Assembly (NCBI RefSeq): GCF_004217045.1
Contig: NZ_SGXM01000001.1
Location: 682,001 to 746,000, forward strand
Reading direction: 5' to 3'
Length of the DNA: 64,000 nt
Source: Cupriavidus agavae
GTDB lineage: Bacteria; Pseudomonadota; Gammaproteobacteria; Burkholderiales; Burkholderiaceae
The translations under genes were made by a program, and so were the position numbers. The notes beneath the pieces are model-generated. The model ran no database searches. It had not been told where the DNA came from and was given only the letters and a program-made list of their open reading frames with translations. Each line of letters begins with the position of its first letter. The stretch's first letter is position 1. This document shows, piece by piece, positions 27,976-37,791 of the stretch.

Positions 27976-28791
27976 TCAGGCCGGGAGCGGCGGGGCCGGT
28001 TCGATGGCGACCGTTTCGGCGCGGGCGTCGACCTGGAGCAGCGCGGCGGCCATGTCGTGCAGATGCGCGGCGTCCTTGGTCGACAGGTAGCGCACTTCGG
28101 GGTGGGCGTCGGGGCTGGCCGCGAGGTCAAACTCGGCCAGCTTGCGCGACAGCTGGCGCGCGATGGCGAGGCCGGTATCGATCAGGTCGAGCCGGTTGCC
28201 GACCATGTCGCGGATCGTCTCCGACAGGAACGGGTAGTGGGTGCAGCCGAGCACCAGGGTATCGGCACCGTCGGCGAGCATCGGCTGCAGGTAGGCGGCG
28301 AGCTTCTCGCGGATTGCCGGACCCGACACGTCGCCCTGTTCGATCAATCCCACCAGGCCATGGCCGGCGGCGCAGAGATAGCGGCTTTCGCCGTCGAGCG
28401 CGCCGAGCAGCCGGTTGAACTTGGCGCTCTTGAGCGTGTTGGCCGTGGCCAGCACCCCCACCACCTTGCTGCGGCTGCGTGCGGCGGCGGGTTTCAGGCC
28501 CGGTTCCACGCCGATGATCGGCACGGCCAGCCGTTCGCGCAGCGTCTGCACCGCGTGCATCGTGGCCGTGTTGCAGGCAATGACGAGCGCCTTGCACCCC
28601 TGCGCGGCCAGCCACTCGCACACCTGGAGCGTACGCGCTTCGACAAACGCTTCCGGTTTGTCGCCGTACGGCGCGTAACGTGAATCGGCGAAGTAGATCA
28701 GTGGCTCGTGCGGCAACATCGCGCGGACTTCGCGCAGGACCGACAGTCCGCCCAGGCCGGAGTCGAAGATGCCGATGGGGGAGGGGTTCAC
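27976..28791 (-). CDS. murI: Glutamate racemase
   Basis: Supplies D-glutamate for peptidoglycan. The 271-residue protein has the N-terminal IFDSGLGGLSVLREV, and both catalytic cysteines are visible: Cys73 in IACNTATMH and Cys183 in LGCTHYPFL. The start is a GTG at 28789-28791; no ATG precedes the conserved region closely. It lies downstream of the fumarase gene, separated by 73 bases that contain a GCCCCTCT/AGAGGGGC hairpin (about 28821-28850) without a T-run. Confidence 0.94.
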   Translation of the reverse strand: MNPSPIGIFDSGLGGLSVLREVRAMLPHEPLIYFADSRYAPYGDKPEAFVEARTLQVCEWLAAQGCKALVIACNTATMHAVQTLRERLAVPIIGVEPGLKPAAARSRSKVVGVLATANTLKSAKFNRLLGALDGESRYLCAAGHGLVGLIEQGDVSGPAIREKLAAYLQPMLADGADTLVLGCTHYPFLSETIRDMVGNRLDLIDTGLAIARQLSRKLAEFDLAASPDAHPEVRYLSTKDAAHLHDMAAALLQVDARAETVAIEPAPPLPA

Positions 28792-28864
28792 GAGGTGGGA
28801 GGAAGAGAGGAGGGTTTTCGCCCCTCTCCCGCGATGCGGAAGAGGGGCGCACTGCCCAAGCAGC

Positions 28865-30388
28865 TTAAGCCGCGGCGACCGGAATCTTGCCGATCTTGGC
28901 TTGCCATTCCGCCGGGCCGGTCTTGTGGACCGAGGTGCCAGAGCTGTCCACGGCCACCGTCACAGGCATGTCCTTGACGTCGAACTCGTAGATCGCTTCC
29001 ATGCCCAGGTCTTCGAAGGCCAGCACCTTGGCGTCGTGGATGGCTTTCGACACCAGGTAGGCGGCGCCGCCCACGGCCATCAGATAGGCCGACTTGTGCT
29101 TCTGGATCGATTCGATCGCCACCGGGCCGCGCTCGGCCTTGCCGATCATCGCGATCAGGCCGGTCTGCGACAGCATCGTCTCGGTGAACTTGTCCATGCG
29201 GGTGGCGGTGGTGGGGCCGGCCGGGCCAACCACTTCGTCGCGCACCGGATCGACCGGGCCCACGTAGTAGATCACGCGGTTCGTGAAGTCGATCGGCAGC
29301 TTTTCGCCCTTGGCCAGCATGTCGGCGATGCGCTTGTGGGCGGCGTCGCGGCCGGTCAGCATCTTGCCGTTCAGCAGCAGCGTCTGGCCCGGCTTCCAGG
29401 CGGCAACCTGTTCCGGGGTCAGCGTGTTCAGGTCCACGCGCTGCGACTTCTCGGTGTCCGGTGCCCATTCCACCTTCGGCCAGGCGTTCAGGTCCGGCGC
29501 TTCCAGCACGGCCGGGCCGCTGCCGTCGAGCACGAAGTGCACGTGGCGCGTGGCCGCGCAGTTCGGGATCATGGCAACCGGCTTCGACGCGGCGTGCGTC
29601 GGCGAGGCCATGATCTTGATGTCGAGCACCGTGGCCAGGCCGCCCAGGCCCTGCGCGCCGATACCCAGCGCGTTGACCTTCTCGTACAGCTCGACGCGCA
29701 TTTCCTCGATCCAGTCTTTCGGGCCGCGCGCGATGATGTCCTGGATGTCGATGTGTTCCATCAACGATTCCTTGGCCATGACCATTGCCTTCTCGGCGGT
29801 GCCGCCGATGCCGATGCCGAGCATGCCGGGCGGGCACCAGCCGGCGCCCATCGTCGGCACGGTCTTCAGCACCCAGTCCACGATCGAGTCGGACGGGTTC
29901 AGCATCACGAACTTCGACTTGTTCTCGGAGCCGCCGCCCTTGGCCGCCACCTGGATGTCGACGGTGTTGCCCGGCACGATCTCGTAGTGGATCACGGCCG
30001 GGGTGTTGTCCTTGGTGTTCTTGCGGGCGCCTTCGGGCGGGCTGACGATCGAGGCGCGCAGCACGTTGTCCGGGTGCGTGTAACCACGGCGCACGCCCTC
30101 GTTGATCATGTCGGTCAGGCCCATCGTGGCGCCATCCCAGCGCACGTCCATGCCCACCTTGACGAAGATCGTGACGATGCCGGTGTCCTGGCACAGCGGA
30201 CGCTTGCCTTCGGCGCACATGCGGCTATTGGTCAGGATCTGCGCGATCGCATCCTTGGCGGCCGGACTCTGCTCCAGCTCGTAGGCACGGCCCAGGCTGG
30301 TGATGTAGTCCATCGGGTGGTAATAGCTGATGTACTGCAGCGAGTCGGCGACGCTCTGGATGAGGTCTTCTTGCTTGATGACTGTCAT
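28865..30388 (-). CDS. fumA: Class I (iron-sulfur) fumarate hydratase
   Basis: TCA-cycle enzyme interconverting fumarate and malate with an oxygen-sensitive [4Fe-4S] cluster. The 507-residue protein is of the FumA/FumB type with fused alpha and beta regions. Cluster cysteines are expected in RPLCQDTG (about 65), PNCAATRH and GWCPPGMLGIGIGGT. The C-terminal swivelling domain contains GPVDPVRDEVVGPAGPTT. The start MTVIKQED was chosen over a long upstream extension because it fits the family N-terminus. Confidence 0.95.
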   Translation of the reverse strand: MTVIKQEDLIQSVADSLQYISYYHPMDYITSLGRAYELEQSPAAKDAIAQILTNSRMCAEGKRPLCQDTGIVTIFVKVGMDVRWDGATMGLTDMINEGVRRGYTHPDNVLRASIVSPPEGARKNTKDNTPAVIHYEIVPGNTVDIQVAAKGGGSENKSKFVMLNPSDSIVDWVLKTVPTMGAGWCPPGMLGIGIGGTAEKAMVMAKESLMEHIDIQDIIARGPKDWIEEMRVELYEKVNALGIGAQGLGGLATVLDIKIMASPTHAASKPVAMIPNCAATRHVHFVLDGSGPAVLEAPDLNAWPKVEWAPDTEKSQRVDLNTLTPEQVAAWKPGQTLLLNGKMLTGRDAAHKRIADMLAKGEKLPIDFTNRVIYYVGPVDPVRDEVVGPAGPTTATRMDKFTETMLSQTGLIAMIGKAERGPVAIESIQKHKSAYLMAVGGAAYLVSKAIHDAKVLAFEDLGMEAIYEFDVKDMPVTVAVDSSGTSVHKTGPAEWQAKIGKIPVAAA

Positions 30389-30531
30389 TTTTGTGGGGAG
30401 GGGCAGCGGTGAAACACAGCCCGGGATGATACCGCATGGCGACGACGGCCGTACGCATTGCATACAGCCGTCCACAGCTTTGGTCGGGTATTGCGATGAG
30501 GCGAAAAGATCACCTTTGGTTGGGCGAGCCC

Positions 30532-31104
30532 TCAGTGTGTCTGCTGCGTCGCACCATTGGCGGAGCCATGGCCGGCACCCGGTGCCGGATGCGGGTGGTG
30601 GCTCACCATGCGGTCCACCCATGCCATGGCCAGCGCGGAGGCCAGGAAGGCCACGTGGATGATGACCTGCCACATGATCGTGTGCGAACTGCGCTGCTCG
30701 GCATCGATGAAGGTCTTCAGCAGGTGGATCGACGAAATGCCGATCAGCGCCATCGACAACTTGACCTTGAGCACGCCGGCGTTGACGTGATCGAGCCACT
30801 CGGGTTCGTCGGGATGGTTGTCGATGCCCAGCCGCGACACGAAGGTCTCGTAGCCGCCCACGATCACCATGATCAGCAGGTTCGAGATCATCACCACGTC
30901 AATCAGGCCCAGGACGACCAGCATGATCTTGGTCTCGTCGTAGGTGGTCACGTGCGACAGCAGGTGCCAGACCTCGACCAGGAAGTGGTAGACGTAGACG
31001 CCCTGCGCGACGATCAGGCCAAGGTAGAGCGGCAACTGCAGCCAGCGCGAGGCGAAGATGACACGGGGAATCGGACGGAGCGGGCGGTAGGGAGTGTCGG
31101 CCAT
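30532..31104 (-). CDS. YqhA family (UPF0114) membrane protein
   Basis: A 190-residue inner-membrane protein of the TIGR00645/YqhA family, function unknown. Features include [20 protein letters not shown] near the start and [20 protein letters not shown] in the middle. A last helix follows before a Gly/His-rich tail ([12 protein letters not shown]). About four hydrophobic segments are seen. The start MADTPYRP was chosen because upstream codons are not conserved in character. The gene sits upstream of the fumarase gene on the same strand, 143 bases away. Confidence 0.88.
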   Translation of the reverse strand: MADTPYRPLRPIPRVIFASRWLQLPLYLGLIVAQGVYVYHFLVEVWHLLSHVTTYDETKIMLVVLGLIDVVMISNLLIMVIVGGYETFVSRLGIDNHPDEPEWLDHVNAGVLKVKLSMALIGISSIHLLKTFIDAEQRSSHTIMWQVIIHVAFLASALAMAWVDRMVSHHPHPAPGAGHGSANGATQQTH

Positions 31105-31492
31105 GGGCGTGCGAAACAATGTGAATGTCAGCAGACAATTGAAACGGGTGCAGATTGTACCGTGCGGCACATGACATCCAGCGCGCCGGACTGGTAACGG
31201 AGTGTGAAAGCCGGGGCGCGTGCTACTGCCACAGCGCGGTACCACTGCCTATCGCCGTATCGCCAAAAAGCTGTGCGCCCCGTTCGGGTATTGCGCACTA
31301 TCAAGAGATAGCTGTGCTAACTTAGTAGAGCCGACTGCACTTGTGCCCCCAGTCTCCCGCGTCCGGCCCTGTTCCTGCTGTTGCAATGCACCACCGTCCG
31401 CGCGGTTGGCGGTGCCTGTGGACCGTCAGGTTTGAGTAAGCCGCCGGGCGTACCTTGCGCCAAAGCAGTCAAAAGCCAACAGGAGACAAACC
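31105..31492. other. Intergenic region upstream of acs
   Basis: 388 bases between the divergent yqhA-like and acs genes must hold both promoters. No clear operator, sigma-54 site or small RNA could be recognised by eye. A ribosome-binding site CAGGAGAC precedes the acs ATG. Confidence 0.5.
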
Positions 31493-33475
31493 ATGTCCGC
31501 CATCGAGTCGGTGATGCAGGAGCATCGCGTTTTCAATCCCCCCGAAGCCTTCGTGAAGGATGCGGCGATCCCTGGCATGGAGGCGTACAACGCCCTGTGC
31601 GCCGAGGCCGAGCGCGACTATGAAGGCTTTTGGGCGCGCCACGCCCGTGAGCTGCTGCACTGGGACAAGCCGTTTACCAAGGTACTCGACGAGAGCAACG
31701 CGCCGTTCTACAAGTGGTTCGAAGACGGCCAGCTCAACGCGTCGTACAACTGCCTCGAACGCAATATCGAGAAGGGCAACGGCGGCAAGACCGCCATCGT
31801 CTTCGAAGCCGACGACGGCACCGTCTCGCACGTCAGCTACGACGAACTGCTGGCCCGCGTCAGCCGCTTTGCCAACGGCCTGAAGGCCCTTGGCATCAAG
31901 AAGGGCGACCGCGTGGTCATCTACATGCCGATGTCGGTCGAAGGCGTGGTGGCGATGCAGGCCTGCGCGCGGATCGGCGCGACCCACTCGGTGGTGTTCG
32001 GCGGCTTCTCGGCCAAATCGCTGCAGGAGCGGCTGGTGGACGTGGGCGCCGTGGCGCTGATCACGGCCGACGAGCAGATGCGCGGCGGCAAGGCGCTGCC
32101 GCTCAAGGCCATTGCCGACGAGGCGCTGGCGCTGGGCGGCTGCGAGGCGGTCAGGCACGTGGTGGTGTATCGCCGCACCGGCAACAACGTGGCCTGGACC
32201 GAGGGCCGCGACCGCTGGATGGAGGAAGTCTCCGCCGGCCAGCCGGACCACTGCGCACCGGAACCGGTGGGCGCCGAGCATCCGCTGTTCGTGCTCTACA
32301 CCTCGGGATCGACCGGCAAGCCCAAGGGCGTGCAGCACAGCACGGGCGGCTACCTGCTGTGGGCGCTGATGACGATGCGCTGGACCTTCGACATCAAGCC
32401 TGATGACCTGTTCTGGTGTACGGCCGATATCGGCTGGGTCACCGGCCATACTTATATTGCGTATGGCCCGCTGGCGGCTGGCGCGACCCAGGTGGTTTTT
32501 GAAGGAATTCCGACGTTCCCGAACGCCGGCCGGTTCTGGGAAATGATCCAGCGCCACAAGGTCAGCATCTTCTACACCGCACCCACGGCGATCCGTTCGC
32601 TGATCAAGGCTGCCGAGGCCGACGAGAAGGTGCACCCGAAGCAGTACGACCTGTCGAGCCTGCGCCTGCTGGGCACGGTGGGCGAGCCGATCAATCCGGA
32701 AGCGTGGATGTGGTACTACAAGAACATCGGCGGCGAGCGCTGCCCGGTGGTCGACACGTTCTGGCAGACCGAGACCGGCGGCCACGTGATCACGCCGCTG
32801 CCGGGCGCCACGCCGCTGGTGCCGGGCTCGTGCACGCTGCCGCTGCCGGGCATCATGGCGGCCATCGTCGACGAGACCGGCCAGGACGTTCCGAACGGTA
32901 GCGGTGGCATCCTGGTCATCAAGCGTCCGTGGCCGTCGATGATCCGCACCATCTGGGGTGATCCGGAGCGTTTCAAGAAGAGCTACTTCCCCGAGGAACT
33001 GGGCGGCACGCTGTACCTGGCCGGCGACGGCTCGATCCGCGACAAGGACACGGGCTATTTCACGATCATGGGCCGTATCGACGACGTGCTGAACGTGTCG
33101 GGCCACCGCATGGGCACGATGGAGATCGAATCGGCGCTGGTGTCGAACCCGCTGGTGGCCGAGGCCGCCGTGGTGGGCCGCCCGGACGACACGACCGGCG
33201 AAGCCATCTGCGCGTTCGTGGTGCTCAAGCGCTCGCGGCCGACCGGCGACGAGGCGAGCAAGATCGCCGCCGACCTGCGCAACTGGGTGGGCAAGGAGAT
33301 TGGCCCGATTGCCAAGCCGAAGGACATCCGCTTCGGCGACAACCTGCCCAAGACCCGTTCGGGCAAGATCATGCGCCGCCTGCTGCGGTCGCTGGCCAAG
33401 AACGAAGAAATCACGCAGGACACCTCGACGCTTGAAAATCCGGCTATCCTCGACCAGTTGAAGCAAGGGCAATAA
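31493..33475 (+). CDS. acs: Acetyl-CoA synthetase
   Basis: Activates acetate to acetyl-CoA through acetyl-AMP. The 660-residue length is typical. The AMP-binding motif [11 protein letters not shown] is near residue 268, [11 protein letters not shown] near 420, and the C-terminal [13 protein letters not shown] contains the lysine that is reversibly acetylated in the family. A symporter gene of the acetate-permease superfamily follows after a terminator, so acetate uptake and activation may be linked. Confidence 0.97.
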   Translation: MSAIESVMQEHRVFNPPEAFVKDAAIPGMEAYNALCAEAERDYEGFWARHARELLHWDKPFTKVLDESNAPFYKWFEDGQLNASYNCLERNIEKGNGGKTAIVFEADDGTVSHVSYDELLARVSRFANGLKALGIKKGDRVVIYMPMSVEGVVAMQACARIGATHSVVFGGFSAKSLQERLVDVGAVALITADEQMRGGKALPLKAIADEALALGGCEAVRHVVVYRRTGNNVAWTEGRDRWMEEVSAGQPDHCAPEPVGAEHPLFVLYTSGSTGKPKGVQHSTGGYLLWALMTMRWTFDIKPDDLFWCTADIGWVTGHTYIAYGPLAAGATQVVFEGIPTFPNAGRFWEMIQRHKVSIFYTAPTAIRSLIKAAEADEKVHPKQYDLSSLRLLGTVGEPINPEAWMWYYKNIGGERCPVVDTFWQTETGGHVITPLPGATPLVPGSCTLPLPGIMAAIVDETGQDVPNGSGGILVIKRPWPSMIRTIWGDPERFKKSYFPEELGGTLYLAGDGSIRDKDTGYFTIMGRIDDVLNVSGHRMGTMEIESALVSNPLVAEAAVVGRPDDTTGEAICAFVVLKRSRPTGDEASKIAADLRNWVGKEIGPIAKPKDIRFGDNLPKTRSGKIMRRLLRSLAKNEEITQDTSTLENPAILDQLKQGQ

Positions 33476-33526
33476 GCGCGTCCTGAACGCGGATCTGGCC
33501 GCCGCCGTGCCGCCGATCCGAGCCGT

Positions 33527-33558
33527 GCCCGTCCCGACGCCGCTCGGGACGGGCATTT
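33527..33558 (+). terminator. Terminator after acs
   Basis: An 11-bp stem GCCCGTCCCGA/TCGGGACGGGC has a 6-base loop and is followed by ATTTTC. Confidence 0.85.
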
Positions 33559-33591
33559 TCTTGCCACCGTCTCCTGTCTCCCGTTGCGCCG

Positions 33592-35643
33592 ATGCCTGAC
33601 GCCCAGTCGCGTTTCCGCCGCCGGCTGATGCTGTACTACGGCCTGTTCACACTGGGCCTGTTCGCGTTCGTCGGCATGATGGGGCTGCTCGAGCGTTCCA
33701 ACGCCGACGCGCTCTGGCTCGGCTATGTGTTCCTGTTCGTCACCATCGCCATCTATGCGTGCATCGGACTGATCTGCCGTACGTCGGACCTCAACGAGTA
33801 CTACGTGGCGGGGCGGCGGGTGCCGGCGATGTTCAACGGCATGGCCATTGCCGCGGACTGGATGAGCGCCGCGTCGTTCATCGGCCTGGCGGGCATCATC
33901 TTCGCCTCGGGCTACGAAGGGCTGGCCTATGTGATGGGCTGGACCGGCGGCTATTGCCTGGTGGCATTCCTGCTTGCGCCATATCTGCGCAAATATGGCG
34001 GATATACGATTCCCGACTTCCTGGCCGCGCGTTATGGCAATGGCAAGCCGGGCGGCAACATCCCGGTGCGGGCGATTGCCGTGCTGGCCGCTTCGCTGTG
34101 TTCGTTCGTCTATCTGGTGGCCCAGATCCAGGGGGTAGGGCTGATCGTCACGCGTTTTATCGGCGTGGAATTCGCGGTCGGGGTGTTTTTCGGGCTGGCG
34201 GGCATTCTGGTCTGCTCGTTCCTGGGCGGCATGCGCGCCGTGACGTGGACCCAGGTGGCGCAGTACATCATGCTGATCGTGGCGTTTTTACTAGCTGTCT
34301 CGCTGATCGCCTGGAAACATCATCAGCAGGTGGTGCCGCAGGTGGGCTATGGGGGGCTGCTGAGCCAGATCGAAACGGCCGAGCGCCGGCTGGAGAAGGA
34401 CCCGGCCGAGCAGCAGGTGCGCGCCATGTTCCGTCAGCAGGCCATCGACCTGCAGGACCGCATCGCCCGACTGCCGCAATCGTTCGACGAGGAGCGCAAC
34501 GCGCTCGATGCGCGGCTGCTGGAACTGCGGGCGCGCAATGCGCCGCTGCGCGAGATCAAGACCGTGGAGCGGGAGCGGCAGGCGTTTCCCGTGGACGCGG
34601 TGGACGCCCAGCAGCAGTGGAACCAGATGCGCGAGGAGGCGCTGGCGCGCAGCCAGCCCGCCACGCCATCGACCGAACCCTATCCCGCTGCCAGCGAGGA
34701 AGAGCGCAAGACGCGCCGGCTCAATTTCGTGCTGCTGGTGTTCTGCCTGATGGTGGGGACGGCCAGCCTGCCCCATATCCTGACCCGGCTCTACACGACG
34801 CCTTCGGTCAAGGAGACCCGCAATTCGGTGGCCTGGGCGGTGTTCTGCATCGCCTTGCTCTATGTCTCGGCGCCCACGCTGGCGGCGCTCGTCAAGGCGG
34901 AATTCTTCCAGCATCTGGTGGGCACGTCATACACCGACCTGCCGCAGTGGGTGGTGCAATGGCGCAAGGTTGACCCGCCGGTTTTCGGTATCCGGGATAT
35001 CAACGGCGACGGCATCGTGCAGTGGGCCGAGATCCTGATCCAGCCCGACATGATCGTGCTGGCCGCCCCGGAAATCGCTGGCCTGCCGTACGTGATTTCC
35101 GGACTCGTGGCGGCCGGGGCCCTGGCCGCGGCGCTTTCCACCGCCGACGGGTTGCTGCTGACGATTGCCAATGCGCTTTCGCACGACGTCTACTATCACA
35201 TGATCGACCGGAAGGCGAGCCACCAGCGGCGCGTGACCACGGCCAAGATCGTGTTGCTCGCCGTGGCGCTGTTCGCGTCGTATGTCACGTCGCTGCGCCC
35301 CGGCAATATCCTGTTCCTGGTGGGGGCGGCGTTCTCGCTGGCCGCTTCAAGCTTCTTCCCGGTGCTGGTGCTGGCGATCTTCTGGCGCCGGACCACGGCC
35401 GCCGGCGCGGTGGCAGGCATGGCCACCGGCCTCTCGGTCGCCGTCTATTACATATTTGTCAATTACCCGTTCTTCACCCGCATGACGGGGATCTTCGGTA
35501 ACCGCTGGTTCGGCGTAGACCCGATCGCCTCGGGCGCGTTCGGCGTCCCGGCCGGCTTCGCGGCGGCGATACTGGTCAGCCTGATCACACCGAGAAACGC
35601 CCCGGTGATCGACCGGTTGGTGAATTATTTGCGGAAGGGGTGA
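33592..35643 (+). CDS. Sodium:solute symporter (VC_2705/ActP-like) with hydrophilic insert
   Basis: A 683-residue polytopic transporter of the SSS superfamily. SSS features include LNEYYVAGRRVPAMFNGMAIAADWMSAASF (named in part), TIPDFLAARYG, and GTASLPHILTRLYTTPSVKETRNSV (in part). Between two helices lies a roughly 135-residue charged insert (about 240-375), rich in Glu, Arg and Gln and probably helical. The substrate is unknown; acetate or another short monocarboxylate is suggested by acs upstream. Members of the VC_2705 group are often preceded by a small DUF4212 subunit gene; none is seen here. Confidence 0.85.
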   Translation: MPDAQSRFRRRLMLYYGLFTLGLFAFVGMMGLLERSNADALWLGYVFLFVTIAIYACIGLICRTSDLNEYYVAGRRVPAMFNGMAIAADWMSAASFIGLAGIIFASGYEGLAYVMGWTGGYCLVAFLLAPYLRKYGGYTIPDFLAARYGNGKPGGNIPVRAIAVLAASLCSFVYLVAQIQGVGLIVTRFIGVEFAVGVFFGLAGILVCSFLGGMRAVTWTQVAQYIMLIVAFLLAVSLIAWKHHQQVVPQVGYGGLLSQIETAERRLEKDPAEQQVRAMFRQQAIDLQDRIARLPQSFDEERNALDARLLELRARNAPLREIKTVERERQAFPVDAVDAQQQWNQMREEALARSQPATPSTEPYPAASEEERKTRRLNFVLLVFCLMVGTASLPHILTRLYTTPSVKETRNSVAWAVFCIALLYVSAPTLAALVKAEFFQHLVGTSYTDLPQWVVQWRKVDPPVFGIRDINGDGIVQWAEILIQPDMIVLAAPEIAGLPYVISGLVAAGALAAALSTADGLLLTIANALSHDVYYHMIDRKASHQRRVTTAKIVLLAVALFASYVTSLRPGNILFLVGAAFSLAASSFFPVLVLAIFWRRTTAAGAVAGMATGLSVAVYYIFVNYPFFTRMTGIFGNRWFGVDPIASGAFGVPAGFAAAILVSLITPRNAPVIDRLVNYLRKG

Positions 35644-35710
35644 GCGAAATGGAAATGCCCGCTGGCGCCACGCAAGCCAAACTGTTGGCTTGCTTCTCTC
35701 CGGAAATGAA

Positions 35711-35735
35711 AATGCCCGCTGGCGCGGGCATTTGA
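35711..35735 (+). terminator. Terminator-like hairpin after the symporter gene
   Basis: AATGCCCGC/GCGGGCATT with a short TGGC loop lies just before tRNA-Ser. A degenerate copy of its left half (GGAAATGCCCGCTGGCGC) occurs at 35650-35668, so the site looks partly duplicated. Confidence 0.65.
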
Positions 35736-35739
35736 ATTC

Positions 35740-35830
35740 TGGCGGAGAGAGGGGGATTCGAACCCCCGATAGGCTATTAACCTATACACGCTTTCCAGGC
35801 GTGCGACTTAAACCACTCATCCATCTCTCC
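35740..35830 (-). tRNA. tRNA-Ser (GGA)
   Basis: The 91-base class II tRNA on the minus strand has acceptor GGAGAGA/TCTCTCC, anticodon GGA in CTGGAAAGC, a long variable arm, T-loop GTTCGAATC and an encoded CCA (TGG at 35740-35742). Confidence 0.96.
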
Positions 35831-35904
35831 GAGAAGTCCGCGATTATAGCAGAGTCGGGACGGGTGTCCAGCGGGTTGCGAACGACCACGGATTCCCTGC
35901 CGCG

Positions 35905-36747
35905 CTACAACGCGCCTCCCGTGAGCGCCCTTCTCAGCAAGGCGCCGGCCGAGATCGATTTCGTGCGGTTGTCAGTCGTGGCCGCCATGTTGCGCCCCGA
36001 CTCGAACGCGCTGATGATGTTCGACGAAATCGTGGCGTTCAGCGTGGCCAGCCCGATGACTGTGCCGCAAGCTGCCATCCAGATGTTCCACTTCAGGGAC
36101 CGGAAGTCCTTGCGGATCTCCGCCATCTCGACCTTCATGGCCCGGAAGTCCTCCTTGAGGTCGCGGACCAGGGCGTCGGTGCGCTTGTAATGCTCGGCAT
36201 TGCGGGCGTCCATGGCGCCGAACATTTCCCGCATGTGCGCCTGGTGTTCCTGTCGCCGGCGCTCGATGTCCAGTTTGAGTCCGCGCTGCCAGCGTGCATG
36301 GTCAATCCTTCCTGCTTCCTGCCAGCGAGCGTGCTCTGCCTTCCGCTCCGCCTCCCGGCGTTCGTACTCGGCCTTCCGTTCGGCTTCTCGACGTTCGTAC
36401 TCGGCTTTCTCCCGGGCCTTCTGCTCCTCCTGCTTCCGTTCGTAGGCGGCTTGCTCGTCGGCCATCCGCTTCGCATGCTCGGCCGCCCGCCGCTCGCACG
36501 CAGCCCGCTCGTCGGCCATCCGCTTCGCATGTTCGGCCGCCCGCCGCTCGCACGCAGCCCGCTCTTCGGCCATGCGCCGGTCGGACTCCGCCTTCCATTC
36601 GCGGCGTCGTTCGTCGTCCAGTTTGGCCTGGGCGGCGATTCTGGCGTCGACGTCGGTCCTCGATCTCTCGAAGCGTGACAGGTGGGCATCGAACTCGCCC
36701 CGGCCGACCGGGCCGGGGCGCCGTCTTCGTCCTCTGCGCTTTTCCAT
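35905..36747 (-). CDS. Coiled-coil protein with internal repeats and C-terminal membrane helix
   Basis: A 280-residue protein of unknown function. A very basic start (MEKRRGRRRRPG) is followed by about 130 residues of Glu/Arg/Ala-rich helix. This contains an 18-residue repeat (ADERAACERRAAEHAKRM, two and a half copies near 60-110) and an 11-residue repeat (AEYERREAERK, twice). A second amphipathic stretch (LVRDLKEDFRAMKVEMAEIR) leads to one hydrophobic helix at about 219-240 and a short polar tail. The architecture, a long coiled coil then a membrane anchor, recalls DUF1640-like proteins, but the match is not certain. The start MEKRRG has GAGGGG upstream. Confidence 0.6.
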   Translation of the reverse strand: MEKRRGRRRRPGPVGRGEFDAHLSRFERSRTDVDARIAAQAKLDDERRREWKAESDRRMAEERAACERRAAEHAKRMADERAACERRAAEHAKRMADEQAAYERKQEEQKAREKAEYERREAERKAEYERREAERKAEHARWQEAGRIDHARWQRGLKLDIERRRQEHQAHMREMFGAMDARNAEHYKRTDALVRDLKEDFRAMKVEMAEIRKDFRSLKWNIWMAACGTVIGLATLNATISSNIISAFESGRNMAATTDNRTKSISAGALLRRALTGGAL

Positions 36748-36892
36748 GTTTGACCCCTCGTGTGTTGAAGTGGCTTGAGCCAATACTGTCCACAAAAAGG
36801 TCCGGCAAAGATATGAGACGATTCGCAAAATGGCCGGCGTTTGACTACGCTACAGGCTGGTCTGCTACTTAAACTCGTGAGGGAGTCCACCT

Positions 36893-37018
36893 ATGTCGAA
36901 GGAAAACTCGGGCATCGCCTTTCCCACCCTGATCGCGTTTGCCGTGGCCGGCATGGCGTTCACGGCGTCGCTGGTGCTGGCGTACTACGCCACGCACCCG
37001 AACCGGATCGAACGATAG
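36893..37018 (+). CDS. 41-residue single-pass membrane peptide
   Basis: Frame MSKENSG...RIER with one hydrophobic helix (about 8-31, AFPTLIAFAVAGMAFTASLV) and a basic end. A ribosome-binding site GAGGGAG lies 7 bases before the ATG. It is divergent from the coiled-coil gene and convergent with the siaD-like gene. Third-position G/C use is high, as in its neighbours, which supports coding. The function is unknown. Confidence 0.6.
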   Translation: MSKENSGIAFPTLIAFAVAGMAFTASLVLAYYATHPNRIER

Positions 37019-37045
37019 AAGGAGAGGGGCGGCGAGGGCGACGAA

Positions 37046-37759
37046 TCAGGCGAACGCCTGTTCCACGCGGTTGCGGCCGGCGCGCTTGGCCCGGTAGAGC
37101 GCTTCGTCGGCGCGGCCGTAGGCGTGAGCGAAGGTGCGGCCCTGCGCCGACCAGCTCACGCCGAAGCTTGCCGTGATGGCCCGTTCCACGGGCGCGGCGC
37201 AGCGGTAGTCGGCGATGGCCGCGCGCATGCGCTCGGCCAGGGCCATCGCGTCATCGAGCGCGAAATCCGGCAGCAGGGCCGCGAATTCCTCGCCACCCAC
37301 GCGTCCGATCGCGCCTTCCGCGCAGACCGTGTCCTTGAGGCAGGCGGTCACGCCGCAGATCACCGCATCGCCCACCGGGTGGCCGAACTCGTCGTTGAGC
37401 CGCTTGAAGTGGTCGATGTCGAGCACGATCAGCGCCAGGCTGCCGCGCGCCAATGCGGCGGTGGCCAGGTCGATCACGGCGCCCCGGTTCAGTGCGCCGG
37501 TCAGGGTGTCGTGGGTGGCGCGGTACTCCAGCTCCTGCGCCAGTTCCTGGAGCCGGTGGTTGAGCCGGTTCATCTCCAGTTCCTCGCGGTCGCTGCGCCG
37601 GATCAGGCGCCGGGTCTCGCGCATCAGCCGTTCGTAGTAGCTGATCAACTGGCCCAGCGTATGGCGATACGCCTCCTCGCCGGCGTCCACGTCGCAGAAG
37701 ACGGCCTTGGCGTGCGCCAGCACGCTGTTCTCGGATTCGAACAGGTCGGGCTCGGCCAT
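37046..37759 (-). CDS. siaD: SiaD-like diguanylate cyclase
   Basis: A 237-residue soluble enzyme making c-di-GMP. A helical N-terminus (about 20-80) precedes the GGDEF domain, which has DTLTGALNRGA, DIDHFKRLND and an active-site RVGGEEF. No RxxD inhibitory site is seen at the usual place, five residues before GGEEF, so product feedback may be absent. It is the last gene of a four-gene set with SiaA-, SiaB- and SiaC-like proteins; in Pseudomonas, SiaC binds and activates SiaD. The start MAEPDLF lies 32 bases beyond the siaC stop. Confidence 0.85.
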   Translation of the reverse strand: MAEPDLFESENSVLAHAKAVFCDVDAGEEAYRHTLGQLISYYERLMRETRRLIRRSDREELEMNRLNHRLQELAQELEYRATHDTLTGALNRGAVIDLATAALARGSLALIVLDIDHFKRLNDEFGHPVGDAVICGVTACLKDTVCAEGAIGRVGGEEFAALLPDFALDDAMALAERMRAAIADYRCAAPVERAITASFGVSWSAQGRTFAHAYGRADEALYRAKRAGRNRVEQAFA

Positions 37760-37791
37760 GCTGGCGGCGGGAAGGTTGTCGCGGGGAGCGT

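Noticed and set aside
28821-28850. Hairpin between fumarase and murI genes as a terminator
   Set aside because: The stem is good but no T-run follows on the minus strand, so termination is not supported; noted only under murI.
36455-36565. Possible CRISPR-like direct repeats
   Set aside because: The repeats are in-frame 54-base coding units of the coiled-coil gene with no unique spacers.
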